A stretch of DNA of 64,000 bases. Source: UBA1672 sp964352665. GTDB lineage: Bacteria > Pseudomonadota > Alphaproteobacteria > Micavibrionales > Micavibrionaceae. A program made the position numbers and the translations under genes. Numbering within the stretch: position 1 is the stretch's first letter; each line of letters begins with the position of its first letter. Where the stretch lies: contig CAYGSJ010000006.1 in NCBI GenBank assembly GCA_964352665.1, positions 1-64,000 on the forward strand. The letters are read 5' to 3'. Positions 34,727 to 43,464 of this stretch are shown piece by piece. Under the pieces are notes generated by a model. The model was not told the DNA's origin. It made no database searches and saw only the letters and a list, made by a program, of their open reading frames with translations.

Positions 34727-35432
34727 TTTATCCGGACAAAATTGTATACTAACAATTGATACCACCATGAATGGTTGTTCTGTGGGGCTTTATGATGTTC
34801 TTAAAGATAAAGTGATAGCAGAACAAGCTCTTGAAATGTCCAGAGGGCAGGCAGAACAGCTAATACCAATGATTGAGGGTGTTTTAAGCACAGAAAACCA
34901 CACCTACCAGAACCTGTCTAGTATTGCAGTCACAAAGGGGCCAGGGGCCTTCACAGGTATGCGCATAGGGTTGGCGACTGCAAAATCTCTTGGTATGGCT
35001 CTAGATATTCCTGTCGTTGGCGTATGTACTTTTAGAGCAGTATTGGAAACCTATAGGCAATCACACGACGCCTCGTCTGATATATATGCTGTTTTAATGG
35101 AAACAAAGCGTCAAGATTATTACTGTCGGCGCTTTGATAAAAAATTTGAGCCAGTGTCTGAAGCAGAAGTTATAACTGCTGCTGGAGTTATGTCAGTGCT
35201 GGAGGGGGAGGATTGTGTTTTGATAGGGGATGCAGAGGTAAGATTTCGTTCCGAGGCTCAAAATGCAGGCGGCTTAGGTTTTGCAGATGTTTTTATGCCG
35301 AGTCCTTTGGCTATTGCTCGGATTGCATGCTCTTTGCCTGAAAATGAACGTTCATCAGAACCAGTTTATATTCGTGCGCCTGAAATAGGGGTGTCAAAGA
35401 AGATACACAGAAAATTGAAGACATCGGTATAA
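34719..35432 (+). CDS. tsaB: tRNA threonylcarbamoyladenosine synthesis protein TsaB
   Basis: A 237-residue ASKHA-fold protein without catalytic zinc motif. LTIDTTMNGCSVGLYD lies near the N-terminus and TKGPGAFTGMRIGLATAKSL is the family signature. With TsaD and TsaE it forms the t6A37 modification complex for ANN-decoding tRNAs. The start overlaps nfu by eight bases. The rimI acetyltransferase gene that often follows tsaB in alphaproteobacteria is absent; a mucR homologue comes next. Confidence 0.92.
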   Translation: MADLSGQNCILTIDTTMNGCSVGLYDVLKDKVIAEQALEMSRGQAEQLIPMIEGVLSTENHTYQNLSSIAVTKGPGAFTGMRIGLATAKSLGMALDIPVVGVCTFRAVLETYRQSHDASSDIYAVLMETKRQDYYCRRFDKKFEPVSEAEVITAAGVMSVLEGEDCVLIGDAEVRFRSEAQNAGGLGFADVFMPSPLAIARIACSLPENERSSEPVYIRAPEIGVSKKIHRKLKTSV

Positions 35433-35471
35433 AGATGTTAGAATTATTTTGTTTATATTTATAATTTGAAG

Positions 35472-35480
35472 TTGTACGAT
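35472..35480. promoter_or_regulatory. TTGTACGAT half-copy of a shared upstream motif
   Basis: TTGTACGAT lies 47 bases upstream of the mucR start. The fuller form TTGTACGATACA occurs before lgt (37431) and, inverted, before the PAS kinase (55847). It is possibly a regulator binding site. Confidence 0.3.
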
Positions 35481-35526
35481 CACCGAATACTATAATTTCA
35501 AATATTTAAGAATGGGGCAGCAAATA

Positions 35527-35925
35527 ATGAGTGATGAAATCAGCCGTGATGAATTACTGGTTCTAACGACAGAGATTGTATCTTCGTATGTTTCAAACAA
35601 TATACTTGGTGCTGATGATATTCCTGCAGTAATTGAAAAAGTTTATAAAGGGCTTTCAACGGTAGCATCAGACAGTGTTGTGGCAGCAGATCGTCCGCAG
35701 CCCGCCGTTCCTATCAAAAGATCAATTACTCCGGACCATATTATTTGTCTTGAAGACGGTAAAAAGCTGAAAATGCTTAAGAGGCACTTGAAGACGGCCT
35801 ACAATATGACGCCGGAGGAGTATCGCGAACGCTGGGGGCTTCCTGCTGATTATCCAATGGTTGCACCCAATTATGCTGAGAAAAGAAGTAAATTGGCAAA
35901 AGATATAGGCCTGGGAACGCGCTAG
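35527..35925 (+). CDS. mucR: MucR/Ros-family zinc-finger transcriptional regulator
   Basis: A 132-residue MucR homologue. It begins MSDEISRDELLVLTTEIVSSY, typical of the N-terminal oligomerisation region, and ends with the Ros-type zinc-finger/DNA-binding block CLEDGKKLKMLKRHLKTAY, then NMTPEEYRERWGLPADYPMVAP. MucR proteins are global regulators, mostly repressors, binding AT-rich DNA in alphaproteobacteria. An ATG 15 bases earlier is possible, but the MSDE start fits the family better. A TTGTACGAT motif lies upstream. Confidence 0.93.
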   Translation: MSDEISRDELLVLTTEIVSSYVSNNILGADDIPAVIEKVYKGLSTVASDSVVAADRPQPAVPIKRSITPDHIICLEDGKKLKMLKRHLKTAYNMTPEEYRERWGLPADYPMVAPNYAEKRSKLAKDIGLGTR

Positions 35926-35928
35926 TTT

Positions 35929-36756
35929 TTATTTGTTTAGGGCGATCGACCGTTCTTTACCGGCCTGCAAAGTTTCATTGAGAATATCTTGAAAGCGCCC
36001 GTCCATCAGAACTTTTAACGCAGCTTCTGTCGTTCCACCCGGGCTTGTAACGTTTTTACGTAGTATTTCAACGGGCACTTCATTTTCATTTTTGGCAAGT
36101 TGGGCGCTTCCTATAACGGTTTGCCGCGCCAGTTTAGATGAAAATTCACCGTCCAACCCTAAATGTGTTGCTGCTTTTGTGAGTGCTTCAATCATATAAA
36201 AAACATAAGCAGGGCCGTTTCCAATAAGTGCTGTAACGGCGTCCATCAGGGCTTCATCATCTGTCCATTCATATTGCCCACACGCTTCAAGGAGTAAGGC
36301 GGCCAGATCTCTGTGCTGCTGTATTACTTTTTGGTTACCTATCCCGACACACATTCCTTCACCGATAGACGCGGGTAAATTAGGCATGGTCCTGATAATC
36401 GGACGTTCTTTGCCAAAAATGCTTTCTAACACATCAAGGCTTTGCCCTGCGGCAATAGATAGAATGACTGTGTTTGTATCAATTTTATTGATAATCCCTT
36501 GAGATGCTTCGAGGAGCGTTTGCGGTTTAACGGCAAGAACCAAAACATCCGAATTGATAGTCTTGTTATCAAAAGAAGCATTATAATGGATAGCTGAGTT
36601 TTCTGATAAATCATCAGAGAGTGGAGATGGATCAATAACATCAACTTTATAAGCGAGGCCTTTATCAAGCCAGGAGCGCAGCATGGCGCCGCCCATTTTG
36701 CCACATCCAATCAAAGTGATATGCAGTTTTTGGTTTTTTTTGTCTGGGTTTGACAC
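35929..36756 (-). CDS. proC: Pyrroline-5-carboxylate reductase
   Basis: A 275-residue NAD(P)H-dependent enzyme for the last step of proline synthesis. The Rossmann motif is TLIGCGKMGGAML (residues 14-26), followed by RTMPNLPASIGEGM and the catalytic C-terminal domain with TALIGNGPAYVFYMIEAL and VTSPGGTTEAAL. It follows the YbjN-type gene by 11 bases on the same strand, a pairing common in alphaproteobacteria. Confidence 0.95.
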   Translation of the reverse strand: MSNPDKKNQKLHITLIGCGKMGGAMLRSWLDKGLAYKVDVIDPSPLSDDLSENSAIHYNASFDNKTINSDVLVLAVKPQTLLEASQGIINKIDTNTVILSIAAGQSLDVLESIFGKERPIIRTMPNLPASIGEGMCVGIGNQKVIQQHRDLAALLLEACGQYEWTDDEALMDAVTALIGNGPAYVFYMIEALTKAATHLGLDGEFSSKLARQTVIGSAQLAKNENEVPVEILRKNVTSPGGTTEAALKVLMDGRFQDILNETLQAGKERSIALNK

Positions 36757-36767
36757 TGGAATTATCC

Positions 36768-37280
36768 TTAAGATTCTCCGGCTGTTTCCATCATTGCAAA
36801 TGAAAGCACTTCAGAATCAATTCTGGTGTTTGTGGCAAGAAGATGAAACACAGGCTGGTATCTCTCGCATTGAATAAGGCATATATCTACGAGGTCCTCA
36901 ATTTGGAAAGAATCTTTTTCATCCGGATGTTTATACAGCATGCATGTATGACGAAAGGCAGGAGCCCCGGATTTTTTTGAGACTTCAAAATGTCCCATCC
37001 ACATCGATGGATTAATATCCATCAGTGCGTGTGCGGTAGCATCCATGTTGCCTTGCTTTATTTCAAGATCATATTCACAGCAAAGTTGCAGCGCACTCAT
37101 ATGCTCTTGCCATATGAACAGCATGCGGTAGTTACATGATCGTCCTGCAACTTCTACAATAAGTTCTTGGTTGTTTGTACGGTTATAAACCCAATTGTAA
37201 CCGTCAAGAACATCTTCGACGCGGTCAATAGGGTTCTGTACTGAGTCAGTGCATGATCTCATTATTTTTACCATTTTCAT
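36768..37280 (-). CDS. YbjN-domain protein
   Basis: A 170-residue protein of the YbjN family, whose fold resembles type III secretion chaperones. Visible blocks are NPIDRVEDVLDGYNWVYNR near residues 16-34, the hydrophobic ALQLCCEYDLEI, and the helix NPSMWMGHFEVSKKSG. In alphaproteobacteria such proteins are usually next to proC, as here, and their role is not known in detail. The start at 37280 is the first Met; ATGs at residues 3 and 7 are alternatives and no ribosome site decides. Confidence 0.82.
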   Translation of the reverse strand: MKMVKIMRSCTDSVQNPIDRVEDVLDGYNWVYNRTNNQELIVEVAGRSCNYRMLFIWQEHMSALQLCCEYDLEIKQGNMDATAHALMDINPSMWMGHFEVSKKSGAPAFRHTCMLYKHPDEKDSFQIEDLVDICLIQCERYQPVFHLLATNTRIDSEVLSFAMMETAGES

Positions 37281-37430
37281 GTGTTAGAGTTGCGACTCCT
37301 AGCATGCAAAAAAGAGGTCTACAAGATCATTTGTAGAGTCTTCAAAATATAATTGTGTATTACTTTTTAGGGTATGAAATTTAAGTGTTTTTCAAATCAT
37401 ATGAAAATATGGGGCTTTAAATTTGGTTGA

Positions 37431-37443
37431 TTGTACGATACAA
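37431..37443. promoter_or_regulatory. Near-palindromic motif TTGTACGATACAA upstream of lgt
   Basis: A 13-base near-palindrome 30 bases before the lgt start codon. Twelve of its bases occur inverted, at about the same distance, before the PAS kinase gene at 55889, and nine before mucR. It lies in the 192-base divergent region between ybjN and lgt, which otherwise holds a small TCTACAA/TTGTAGA hairpin (37318-37337). Confidence 0.4.
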
Positions 37444-37472
37444 AATGATTTCACAGAATTAGGGTAGATATT

Positions 37473-38276
37473 ATGGACTTCAATATTTTTCAAATAGATC
37501 CTGTCGCGTTTCAGTTGGGGCCACTTATCATCAGATGGTATGCGCTTGCTTACTTGGCCGGTTTTTTGCTGGGATGGAAATATTGTTTGAGTTTGGTCAC
37601 AGATAAGGATAACGAGCGCCCTAATAAAGATGATGTTGATGATTTCCTGACATGGGCTGTTATAGCCGTGATTTTAGGTGGAAGGCTTGGGTATGTGGTC
37701 TTCTATAATCTGGATTACTATATGTCGGAACCCGCCGAAATATATAAAATATGGAAGGGCGGTATGTCATTCCATGGCGGGGTTATCTTACTTATGATTG
37801 CTATGCTGGTCTTTAGTGAAGTACGTAAAATCAATCTTTTCCGCCTATCGGATGTGATATGTGCCGCTGCGCCCATAGGGTTATTTTTTGGCAGGATTGC
37901 TAATTTTGTGAATGCCGAGCTTTACGGTAAGACAACAACCTTACCTTGGGCAATAGAGTTTCCCGGTGCTGTTGGTCCGCGGCACCCAAGCCAGATATAC
38001 GAGGCCCTGCTTGAGGGAGTGGTGTTGTTTTTTGTTTTACGTGTCTTGATAAAATCTCCCGCAATAAATACGGGAACGGTTTCAGGTGTTTTTCTTCTTG
38101 GGTATGGTGTTTTTAGAGCACTGGTTGAGTTTGTAAGAGAGCCGGATTTTCAAGTGGGGATGATCGGAGGCCTTATGTCCATGGGGCAATTATTATGCCT
38201 TCCAATGATTGTTGGTGGTTTTATTTTGGTGTATTTGGCCGCAGAGAACAAATTAGTTCATTCAAAAGATGTCTAG
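37473..38276 (+). CDS. lgt: Prolipoprotein diacylglyceryl transferase
   Basis: A 267-residue inner-membrane enzyme with about seven helices that transfers diacylglycerol from phosphatidylglycerol to the lipobox cysteine. It shows MSFHGGVILLM with the essential His, the Lgt signature GRIANFVNAELYGK and RHPSQIYEALLEG. The first gene of lgt-midA-pgeF, with midA starting inside its 3' end. At least five lipoprotein-like precursors are encoded in the window as possible substrates. Confidence 0.96.
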   Translation: MDFNIFQIDPVAFQLGPLIIRWYALAYLAGFLLGWKYCLSLVTDKDNERPNKDDVDDFLTWAVIAVILGGRLGYVVFYNLDYYMSEPAEIYKIWKGGMSFHGGVILLMIAMLVFSEVRKINLFRLSDVICAAAPIGLFFGRIANFVNAELYGKTTTLPWAIEFPGAVGPRHPSQIYEALLEGVVLFFVLRVLIKSPAINTGTVSGVFLLGYGVFRALVEFVREPDFQVGMIGGLMSMGQLLCLPMIVGGFILVYLAAENKLVHSKDV

Positions 38277-39336
38277 TCCCCTTGAGCTTTATTTAAGAAA
38301 ACAGATCCAAAAAGATGGCCCACTTCCCCTTGGTGCTTTCATTGAAATGGCGCTTTGCCATCCTCAACATGGTTATTATATGACGCGTGATCCCTTTGGG
38401 GTGGCGGGTGATTTTACAACGGCTCCTGAAATATCACAGGTTTTTGGAGAATTAATAGGAGCATGGATTGTTGATATTTGGCAAAAAATGGGAGAGCCAG
38501 AAAAATTCAACGTGATAGAATGTGGGCCGGGCCGTGGAACTCTTATGTCTGACATTTTGCGTGTGGTTGGAAAAATACCCGGTTTTCTGGATAGTGCAAG
38601 TATTACTCTCGTTGAAACAAGCCCTGTGCTGAAGGATAGTCAGAGAAAAATTCTGGAATCATATGACATTAAGTGGAGCGCTGATATTGAATCGCTAAAT
38701 ATTACTAATCCAGCGATAATTATAGGAAATGAGTTTTTGGATGCGCTTCCTATTGAGCACCTCAAAAAAGAGGATGAGGGCTGGAAGCAGAAATTTGTTG
38801 GCATCAAAGACGGTGAATTTGTTTTTTGTTGGGAAAGCCTGCAACCCGATCTCAAAGATCATTTACCAAAATTGACTGTATCAAATCAAGTTTATGAAGT
38901 ATCTCCGGCACGGCATAGATACATTACGCAATGTGCCGAGTTGCTAAATCAGAACACAGGAGTTGGTTTGTTTATTGATTATGGACATATAAAAACACAT
39001 TTTGGAGATACGCTTCAGGCGGTTAAAAATCATAGTTTTACAGATATTTTGAGTGATATTGGAGATTGTGATTTGACGTCCCATGTGGATTTTGAATCCT
39101 TGTCAGAGTCAGTAAAAAGAGTGGGGTGTGTTGTTCACAAGATTACGACACAGAGTTATTTCTTGGAGTCTTTGGGAGTTGAACAAAGATTAGAGGCTCT
39201 AAAACGTGTAGGTGCTAGCCCTCAGTTGAATGAAGGGGTAGCGCGCCTTGTCGATGCAGACAAAATGGGGGATTTGTTTAAAGTTTTTTGTTTTCATCAT
39301 GGATATGAAATGAATGTGTCAGGGGTTGAAAAATGA
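38269..39336 (+). CDS. MidA/NDUFAF7-family SAM-dependent methyltransferase
   Basis: A 355-residue protein of the DUF185/COG1565 family. Characteristic are GALPLGAFIEMALCHPQHGYY-like PLPLGAFIEMALCHPQHG (near residues 18-35), DFTTAPEISQVFGELIG, the SAM motif VIECGPGRGTLMSDIL and NEFLDALPIEH. The eukaryotic homologue NDUFAF7/MidA dimethylates an arginine of a complex I subunit; the bacterial role may be similar. It overlaps lgt by eight bases and pgeF by ATGA. Confidence 0.93.
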   Translation: MSSPLELYLRKQIQKDGPLPLGAFIEMALCHPQHGYYMTRDPFGVAGDFTTAPEISQVFGELIGAWIVDIWQKMGEPEKFNVIECGPGRGTLMSDILRVVGKIPGFLDSASITLVETSPVLKDSQRKILESYDIKWSADIESLNITNPAIIIGNEFLDALPIEHLKKEDEGWKQKFVGIKDGEFVFCWESLQPDLKDHLPKLTVSNQVYEVSPARHRYITQCAELLNQNTGVGLFIDYGHIKTHFGDTLQAVKNHSFTDILSDIGDCDLTSHVDFESLSESVKRVGCVVHKITTQSYFLESLGVEQRLEALKRVGASPQLNEGVARLVDADKMGDLFKVFCFHHGYEMNVSGVEK

Positions 39337-40127
39337 GAGGTCCTATAAAATATTATTGCGATCCCAATTTCAAAAGCCGTCAGCCTTCAGGCGTTTTTTC
39401 AGGTTTTTTTTCAAGAATTGGCGGTGCTAGTGAAGGGATTTATAAAGGGCTTAATTGTGGCACCGGTTCAAACGACGAGAAAGATATTGTAATAGAAAAC
39501 CGTTCTCTTGTTCAGGAAGAGGCGGGTGCATCCTATCTTCTATCATTATACCAAGAGCACGGGAGTAAGGTTTTGCAAGTGACAGAGCCTTGGTTAAGCG
39601 AAGACAGGCCAAAGGCCGATGGTTTTGTGACGGATGTGCAAGGTATTGCGCTGGGCATATTAACAGCAGACTGCGCCCCTGTGTTATTCTATGGACAAAA
39701 GAAGGATGGAAAACCAGTGGTTGGTGCGGCTCATGCCGGTTGGAAGGGGGCGCTTTTTGGTGTTTTAGAGGAGGCAGTGGATAATATGGCTCTTTTGGGG
39801 GTAGAAAAAGACAGTATTCACGCCTGTATTGGCCCTTGCATTTCCAAAAACTCCTATGAAGTGAATAAGGATTTTGCCGAACCCTTTTTTGAGCATCATA
39901 AGGACAGCGAAAGATTTTTTATGTCAGGCAAAGATAAAGAGCACCTCTTTTTTGACTTGGGTGGATATTGTGTCTGGCGTTTATATGAGGTGGGTATAAA
40001 AAATATATCCGTCATGGATATGGATACATATGCCAACGACCATGATTTTTTCAGTTATAGGAGATCAACACATCGAGGTGAAAAAGATTATGGCCGTCAG
40101 ATTTCGGTGATAGGAATACAGAAATAA
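39333..40127 (+). CDS. pgeF: PgeF/YfiH-family polyphenol oxidase (purine nucleoside phosphorylase LACC1-like)
   Basis: A 264-residue DUF152 protein. GVFSGFFSRIGGASEGIYKGLNCG-type opening (FFSRIGGASEGIYKGLN), the metal-ligand blocks LYQEHGSKV, LTADCAPVLFYG, AAHAGWKGALFG and the Cys in CIGPCISKNSYEV are intact. Family members act on purine nucleosides and some oxidise polyphenols; in E. coli the protein edits peptidoglycan precursors carrying serine. Last gene of the lgt-midA-pgeF operon. Confidence 0.92.
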   Translation: MRGPIKYYCDPNFKSRQPSGVFSGFFSRIGGASEGIYKGLNCGTGSNDEKDIVIENRSLVQEEAGASYLLSLYQEHGSKVLQVTEPWLSEDRPKADGFVTDVQGIALGILTADCAPVLFYGQKKDGKPVVGAAHAGWKGALFGVLEEAVDNMALLGVEKDSIHACIGPCISKNSYEVNKDFAEPFFEHHKDSERFFMSGKDKEHLFFDLGGYCVWRLYEVGIKNISVMDMDTYANDHDFFSYRRSTHRGEKDYGRQISVIGIQK

Positions 40128-40157
40128 AAAATTACTTCTGTATTATGATCAAAGCCC

Positions 40158-40185
40158 TTGATTTATAAATCCTTATTCTTATAGT
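40158..40185 (+). promoter_or_regulatory. Possible sigma-70 promoter for prs
   Basis: TTGATT (40158-40163), 16-base spacer, TATAGT (40180-40185), about 46 bases before the prs start codon. It lies in the 104-base gap after pgeF. Confidence 0.4.
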
Positions 40186-40231
40186 GCATATGTCTAATAA
40201 AAACGAAAACTGAATACGGTGGTATGGTTTC

Positions 40232-41164
40232 ATGAAATTGATATCAGGTAATTCCAATCGTCCCCTTGCAGGACTTGTGTCTTCCTATCTTGATGTTCCC
40301 CTTACTGAGTGCAGTATTAAGAGATTCTCTGACAAAGAGATTTTTGTAGAAATTATGGAGAATGTACGTGGTAAAGACGCGTTTTTTATGCAATCAACTT
40401 CATATCCGGCAAATGACCACTTAATGGAGCTTTTAATTGCTATTGATGCTCTAAGAAGAGGGTCGGCGAGGCGAACCACCGCCGTCATCCCTTATTTTGG
40501 CTATGCAAGACAAGATCGAAAAACAGGAGGAAGAACTCCTATTTCGGCAAAGCTTGTTGCAAACCTTATTGCGGCGGCCGGTGCGGATCGAGTTTTGACC
40601 CTCGAGCTACATGCTGGACAGATACAGGGCTTTTTCGATATACCGGTTGATAACCTTAGTTCTGCTCCTGTTTTTGTTCCTTATATCAAAGAGAAGTTTT
40701 CAGACGCGGATATGTGCATTGTATCACCGGATGTTGGTGGTGTGGTGCGGGCACGCCACTTAGCTAAACGTCTGGGAGCCGAGTTGGCTATCATTGACAA
40801 GCGTCGCGAGAAAGCAGGGCAATCCGAGGTTATGCATGTCATCGGTGACGTTAAAAATAAAGTCTGTATTCTGGTTGATGATATTGTCGACTCAGGAGGT
40901 ACCCTTTGTAATGCGGCTGGTGCTCTTGCTGATCAGGGAGCAAAAGAGGTGCATGCCTATGTGGTACATGGTGTTCTTTCCGGACAGGCTGTAGACAGGG
41001 TAACAAACTCACCACTGAAGTCTCTTGTCATTACGGATAGTATTGCGGCCACGAAAGAGATGGAAGACGCCCATAACATTGAACAAATCAGTATTGCCCC
41101 TTTAATCGGGGAGGCTGCTCGTCGTATTAGTGAAGAGCGCTCAATATCAGAGCTCTTCAGATAA
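40232..41164 (+). CDS. prs: Ribose-phosphate pyrophosphokinase (PRPP synthetase)
   Basis: A 310-residue enzyme making PRPP from ribose 5-phosphate and ATP for nucleotide, His and Trp synthesis. It has SGNSNRPLAGLVSSYL at the start, PYFGYARQDRKTGGRTPISAKLVA, the LELHAGQIQGFF block, and the PRPP-binding loop LVDDIVDSGGTLCNAA. Typical length. It is convergent with the unknown gene at 41172, seven bases apart. Confidence 0.97.
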   Translation: MKLISGNSNRPLAGLVSSYLDVPLTECSIKRFSDKEIFVEIMENVRGKDAFFMQSTSYPANDHLMELLIAIDALRRGSARRTTAVIPYFGYARQDRKTGGRTPISAKLVANLIAAAGADRVLTLELHAGQIQGFFDIPVDNLSSAPVFVPYIKEKFSDADMCIVSPDVGGVVRARHLAKRLGAELAIIDKRREKAGQSEVMHVIGDVKNKVCILVDDIVDSGGTLCNAAGALADQGAKEVHAYVVHGVLSGQAVDRVTNSPLKSLVITDSIAATKEMEDAHNIEQISIAPLIGEAARRISEERSISELFR

Positions 41165-41171
41165 AAAAATG

Positions 41172-41846
41172 TTAGTCAGCTGCTAATAGCAGACGAGGGT
41201 GTTCAGATTGTTCGCCACAATGAACGAATGCATTTTCTTCCGGATTATCCGTATTACTAGAAAAGCACCGAAAGCGGAACATATCTCCAACATTAAATTG
41301 GTGAGGTTTAGCGTTTTCGTTTATTACAGCCACGCCTGTGTCCGGAGAAATGCTTTCTACATCCTTATTTCTATACCAAAGAGTTTTAGGGTTGTTATAT
41401 GAGATTATTAATTTTCCCCAAGGAAAAATAGATTGATCGGCATGGGGCATATATTCGATCTGCTGAGGATATTCTCTAACCACTCTTAAGGTGGCTCTTC
41501 GTTTTCTTTCTTTTAAGTACGTCATATCGGCACGAATAATTGCAAAACTTTGTTTTAAGCGAATAACATTGGGGTCGCAGGGGTCTTGGTTATCAAGGTT
41601 TTCCTGATAAGTGTCCAAAGAGGATAGGGGTTCCTGCCACTGTACTAAATTGCTAGGTGTGAAGACAGTTAAGCGCCCTGTATCAAAGAAAGCGGCTATA
41701 TCGCGGGCAAGAAGATCAAAATCGCCGGATAATTGTCTAGGTAAAACATGACAGTTAACGCGAGCATTAAACTCTGCTGTCATCAATAAATCTAAGCTTG
41801 TTGCAACCGCTATGTGGTCACAATCTTCTACAGGGGTGTAAGTCAT
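41172..41846 (-). CDS. Unknown 224-residue protein
   Basis: The ATG at 41846 follows AAGGA at eight bases; an ATG ten codons upstream has no ribosome site. No signal peptide, membrane segment or familiar domain is seen. The protein is mixed alpha/beta, with FDLLARDIAAFFDTGRLTVF (about residues 42-61), FAIIRADMTYLKERKRRATLR (about 111-131) and a beta-rich end with VGDMFRFRCFSS. The charged TYLKERKRRATLRVVREYP stretch could contact nucleic acid or a PilZ-type ligand, but I cannot support either. It lies between prs and rplY. Confidence 0.7.
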   Translation of the reverse strand: MTYTPVEDCDHIAVATSLDLLMTAEFNARVNCHVLPRQLSGDFDLLARDIAAFFDTGRLTVFTPSNLVQWQEPLSSLDTYQENLDNQDPCDPNVIRLKQSFAIIRADMTYLKERKRRATLRVVREYPQQIEYMPHADQSIFPWGKLIISYNNPKTLWYRNKDVESISPDTGVAVINENAKPHQFNVGDMFRFRCFSSNTDNPEENAFVHCGEQSEHPRLLLAAD

Positions 41847-42008
41847 GTATTCTGTCCTTAGTGAAGTTTTTTGCATAATAAATAATTGCTTGTCAAACTT
41901 TTACCAAATCAGGTCTTTATGGGTTTTTGCCTTGGCTGGCGCATAAAGTTGTTTTGTATGAAGAATTTACTTGAAAAAACGCTGGAAATTTGGTTTATCT
42001 GTGGCCTC

Positions 42009-42057
42009 ACGTATATATACGTCGAAAAAAGGACCAACACCCCTGGAGGTTGGCCAT
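42009..42057 (+). promoter_or_regulatory. Palindrome and hairpin in the rplY leader
   Basis: ACGTATATATACGT (42009-42022) is a perfect 14-base palindrome. It is followed ten bases later by CCAAC...GTTGG (within 42031-42057), a short hairpin around ACCCCTGGAG. Both sit just upstream of the rplY ribosome binding site and could be part of promoter or leader regulation. No riboswitch class is recognised. Confidence 0.35.
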
Positions 42058-42081
42058 AATTTTAAATGTAAGGAAAATGCT

Positions 42082-42780
42082 ATGTCTAATAACTATGCAA
42101 TGAAAGCGGAAAAGAGGGATCGCGCCGGCAAGGGGGTTGCACGTTCACTTCGCCGCGCGGGAAGGGCACCAGCCGTTATTTATGGTGACAACAAAGAACC
42201 TGTTAATATTTCTTTGTCTGAAAATGATATTAATGTTGAATACAATAAAGGCCACATGTTCACAACACTATGTGAATTGGACGTTCAAGGTGAAAAGAAC
42301 ATTGTTCTTGCACGGGATGTTCAGCTTCATCCAGTGACCGATGTTGTCGAACACGTTGATTTTCTAAGGGTCAACAAGAAGACGCAAATTGTCGTGAATA
42401 TTCCGGTTCATTTTATTAATGAAGACAAATGTCCGAGTATTCATGAAAAAGGAACATTGAACATTGTTCGCCACACAGTGGAAATGCGTTGTTCAGCGAT
42501 GGAAATCCCTGACCTGATCGAAGTTAATCTTGAAGGCAAAGAGCACGGTGACGCAGTAAAAGTCAGTGATGCAACGTTGCCTGAGGGCGTAAAGCCGGTT
42601 ATCGATGATCGTGATTTTACAATTGCAACATTGATAGCACCTAAGACAGCAGCGCAGCTGGAGGCTGAGGAAGCCGAAGAGGCTGTAGAAGCTATGGGCG
42701 ATGAGGCTGCTGCTGGTGAAGAGGCCGAAAAAGCCGAAGGATCTGCGGAAGGCGATGCTTCTGAAGACAAGTCCGAATAA
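42082..42780 (+). CDS. rplY: 50S ribosomal protein L25/general stress protein Ctc (TL5-type)
   Basis: A 232-residue, two-domain L25. The N-terminal 5S rRNA-binding domain has KRDRAGKGVARSLRRAGRAP and PAVIYGDN, and the CTC beta domain has VDFLRVNKKTQIVVNIPVHF and LIEVNLEGKEHGDAVKVSD. The last 40 residues are an Ala/Glu-rich acidic tail (EAEEAEEAVEAMGDEAA...) typical of alphaproteobacterial L25. I place the start at 42082 because AAGGA sits seven bases upstream and MSNNYAMKAEKR fits the family; 37 extra codons are open upstream. pth follows. Confidence 0.95.
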   Translation: MSNNYAMKAEKRDRAGKGVARSLRRAGRAPAVIYGDNKEPVNISLSENDINVEYNKGHMFTTLCELDVQGEKNIVLARDVQLHPVTDVVEHVDFLRVNKKTQIVVNIPVHFINEDKCPSIHEKGTLNIVRHTVEMRCSAMEIPDLIEVNLEGKEHGDAVKVSDATLPEGVKPVIDDRDFTIATLIAPKTAAQLEAEEAEEAVEAMGDEAAAGEEAEKAEGSAEGDASEDKSE

Positions 42781-42826
42781 TCACCAATGCTTCGGTGGCT
42801 AAAATCACTTAAACAAGTTTTTAAGA

Positions 42827-42850
42827 AAGAGCCTTTTTCAGAAGGCTCTT
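42827..42850 (+). terminator. Hairpin between rplY and pth
   Basis: AAGAGCCTT (42827-42835), loop TTTCAG, AAGGCTCTT (42842-42850): a perfect nine-base-pair stem without a following T run. It lies 47 bases after the rplY stop and ends 23 bases before the true pth start. It could attenuate read-through or be an RNA-processing site, and it argues against translation starting upstream of it. Confidence 0.5.
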
Positions 42851-42873
42851 CTTCATATCAAGAGGATCGTGGT

Positions 42874-43455
42874 ATGTGGCTTTTTGTAGGATTAGGCAAT
42901 CCTGGCCCAAAATATGAGCGCAACCGTCATAATGTAGGGTTTATGGTTGTAGAAAAAATTATGGATTCCTTCCATGATTTCAGCCCGTTTCGGGCAAAAT
43001 TTCAGGGAAAGGTTTCTGAAGGGCGCTTAGGCAACAAAAAAGTTGTGTTACTGAAACCTGAAACATATATGAATAATTCAGGCCAGTCGGTCATAAAATG
43101 TATGCAATTCTATAAAATTGAACCTGAAAACGTCATTGTTTTTCACGATGAGATAGATATTGATCCTAATACCGTCAGAGTTAAAAAAGGCGGGGGTACA
43201 GCCGGACATAATGGCCTGAAATCAATACAGTCACATTTAGGTACAGCAGAATTCTGGAGAGTTCGTATCGGCATTGGTCGGCCACAACATCAGGGAGATG
43301 TTAGTGATTATGTCTTGGACAACTTCTCGAAAGCTGAGCAGGAATGGTGCACGCCTCTAGTAGAGGCTCTTTCTGAAAAATCTGAATTGATTGTCTCTGA
43401 TAGTCCTGAGGGATATGGAGAAAGTATTAATATGCCGTTGAATAAAAAAGTATAG
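42874..43455 (+). CDS. pth: Peptidyl-tRNA hydrolase
   Basis: A 193-residue enzyme, the normal length, which recycles tRNA from stalled peptidyl-tRNA. Motifs: FVGLGNPGPKYERNRHNVGF with the catalytic His of NRHNVGF, KPETYMNNSG, VFHDEIDIDP and GGTAGHNGLKSI. The ATG at 42874 has AGAGGA at seven bases. The frame is open 29 codons further upstream to 42787, but that stretch contains a hairpin and is not conserved. In the rplY-pth-ychF gene string. Confidence 0.96.
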   Translation: MWLFVGLGNPGPKYERNRHNVGFMVVEKIMDSFHDFSPFRAKFQGKVSEGRLGNKKVVLLKPETYMNNSGQSVIKCMQFYKIEPENVIVFHDEIDIDPNTVRVKKGGGTAGHNGLKSIQSHLGTAEFWRVRIGIGRPQHQGDVSDYVLDNFSKAEQEWCTPLVEALSEKSELIVSDSPEGYGESINMPLNKKV

Positions 43456-43464
43456 GGGAAATTT

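Noticed and set aside
41133..41161. GAAGAGC/GCTCTTC hairpin at the end of prs as a terminator
   Set aside because: It lies inside the prs coding sequence and is followed by A residues, not T, on the plus strand.
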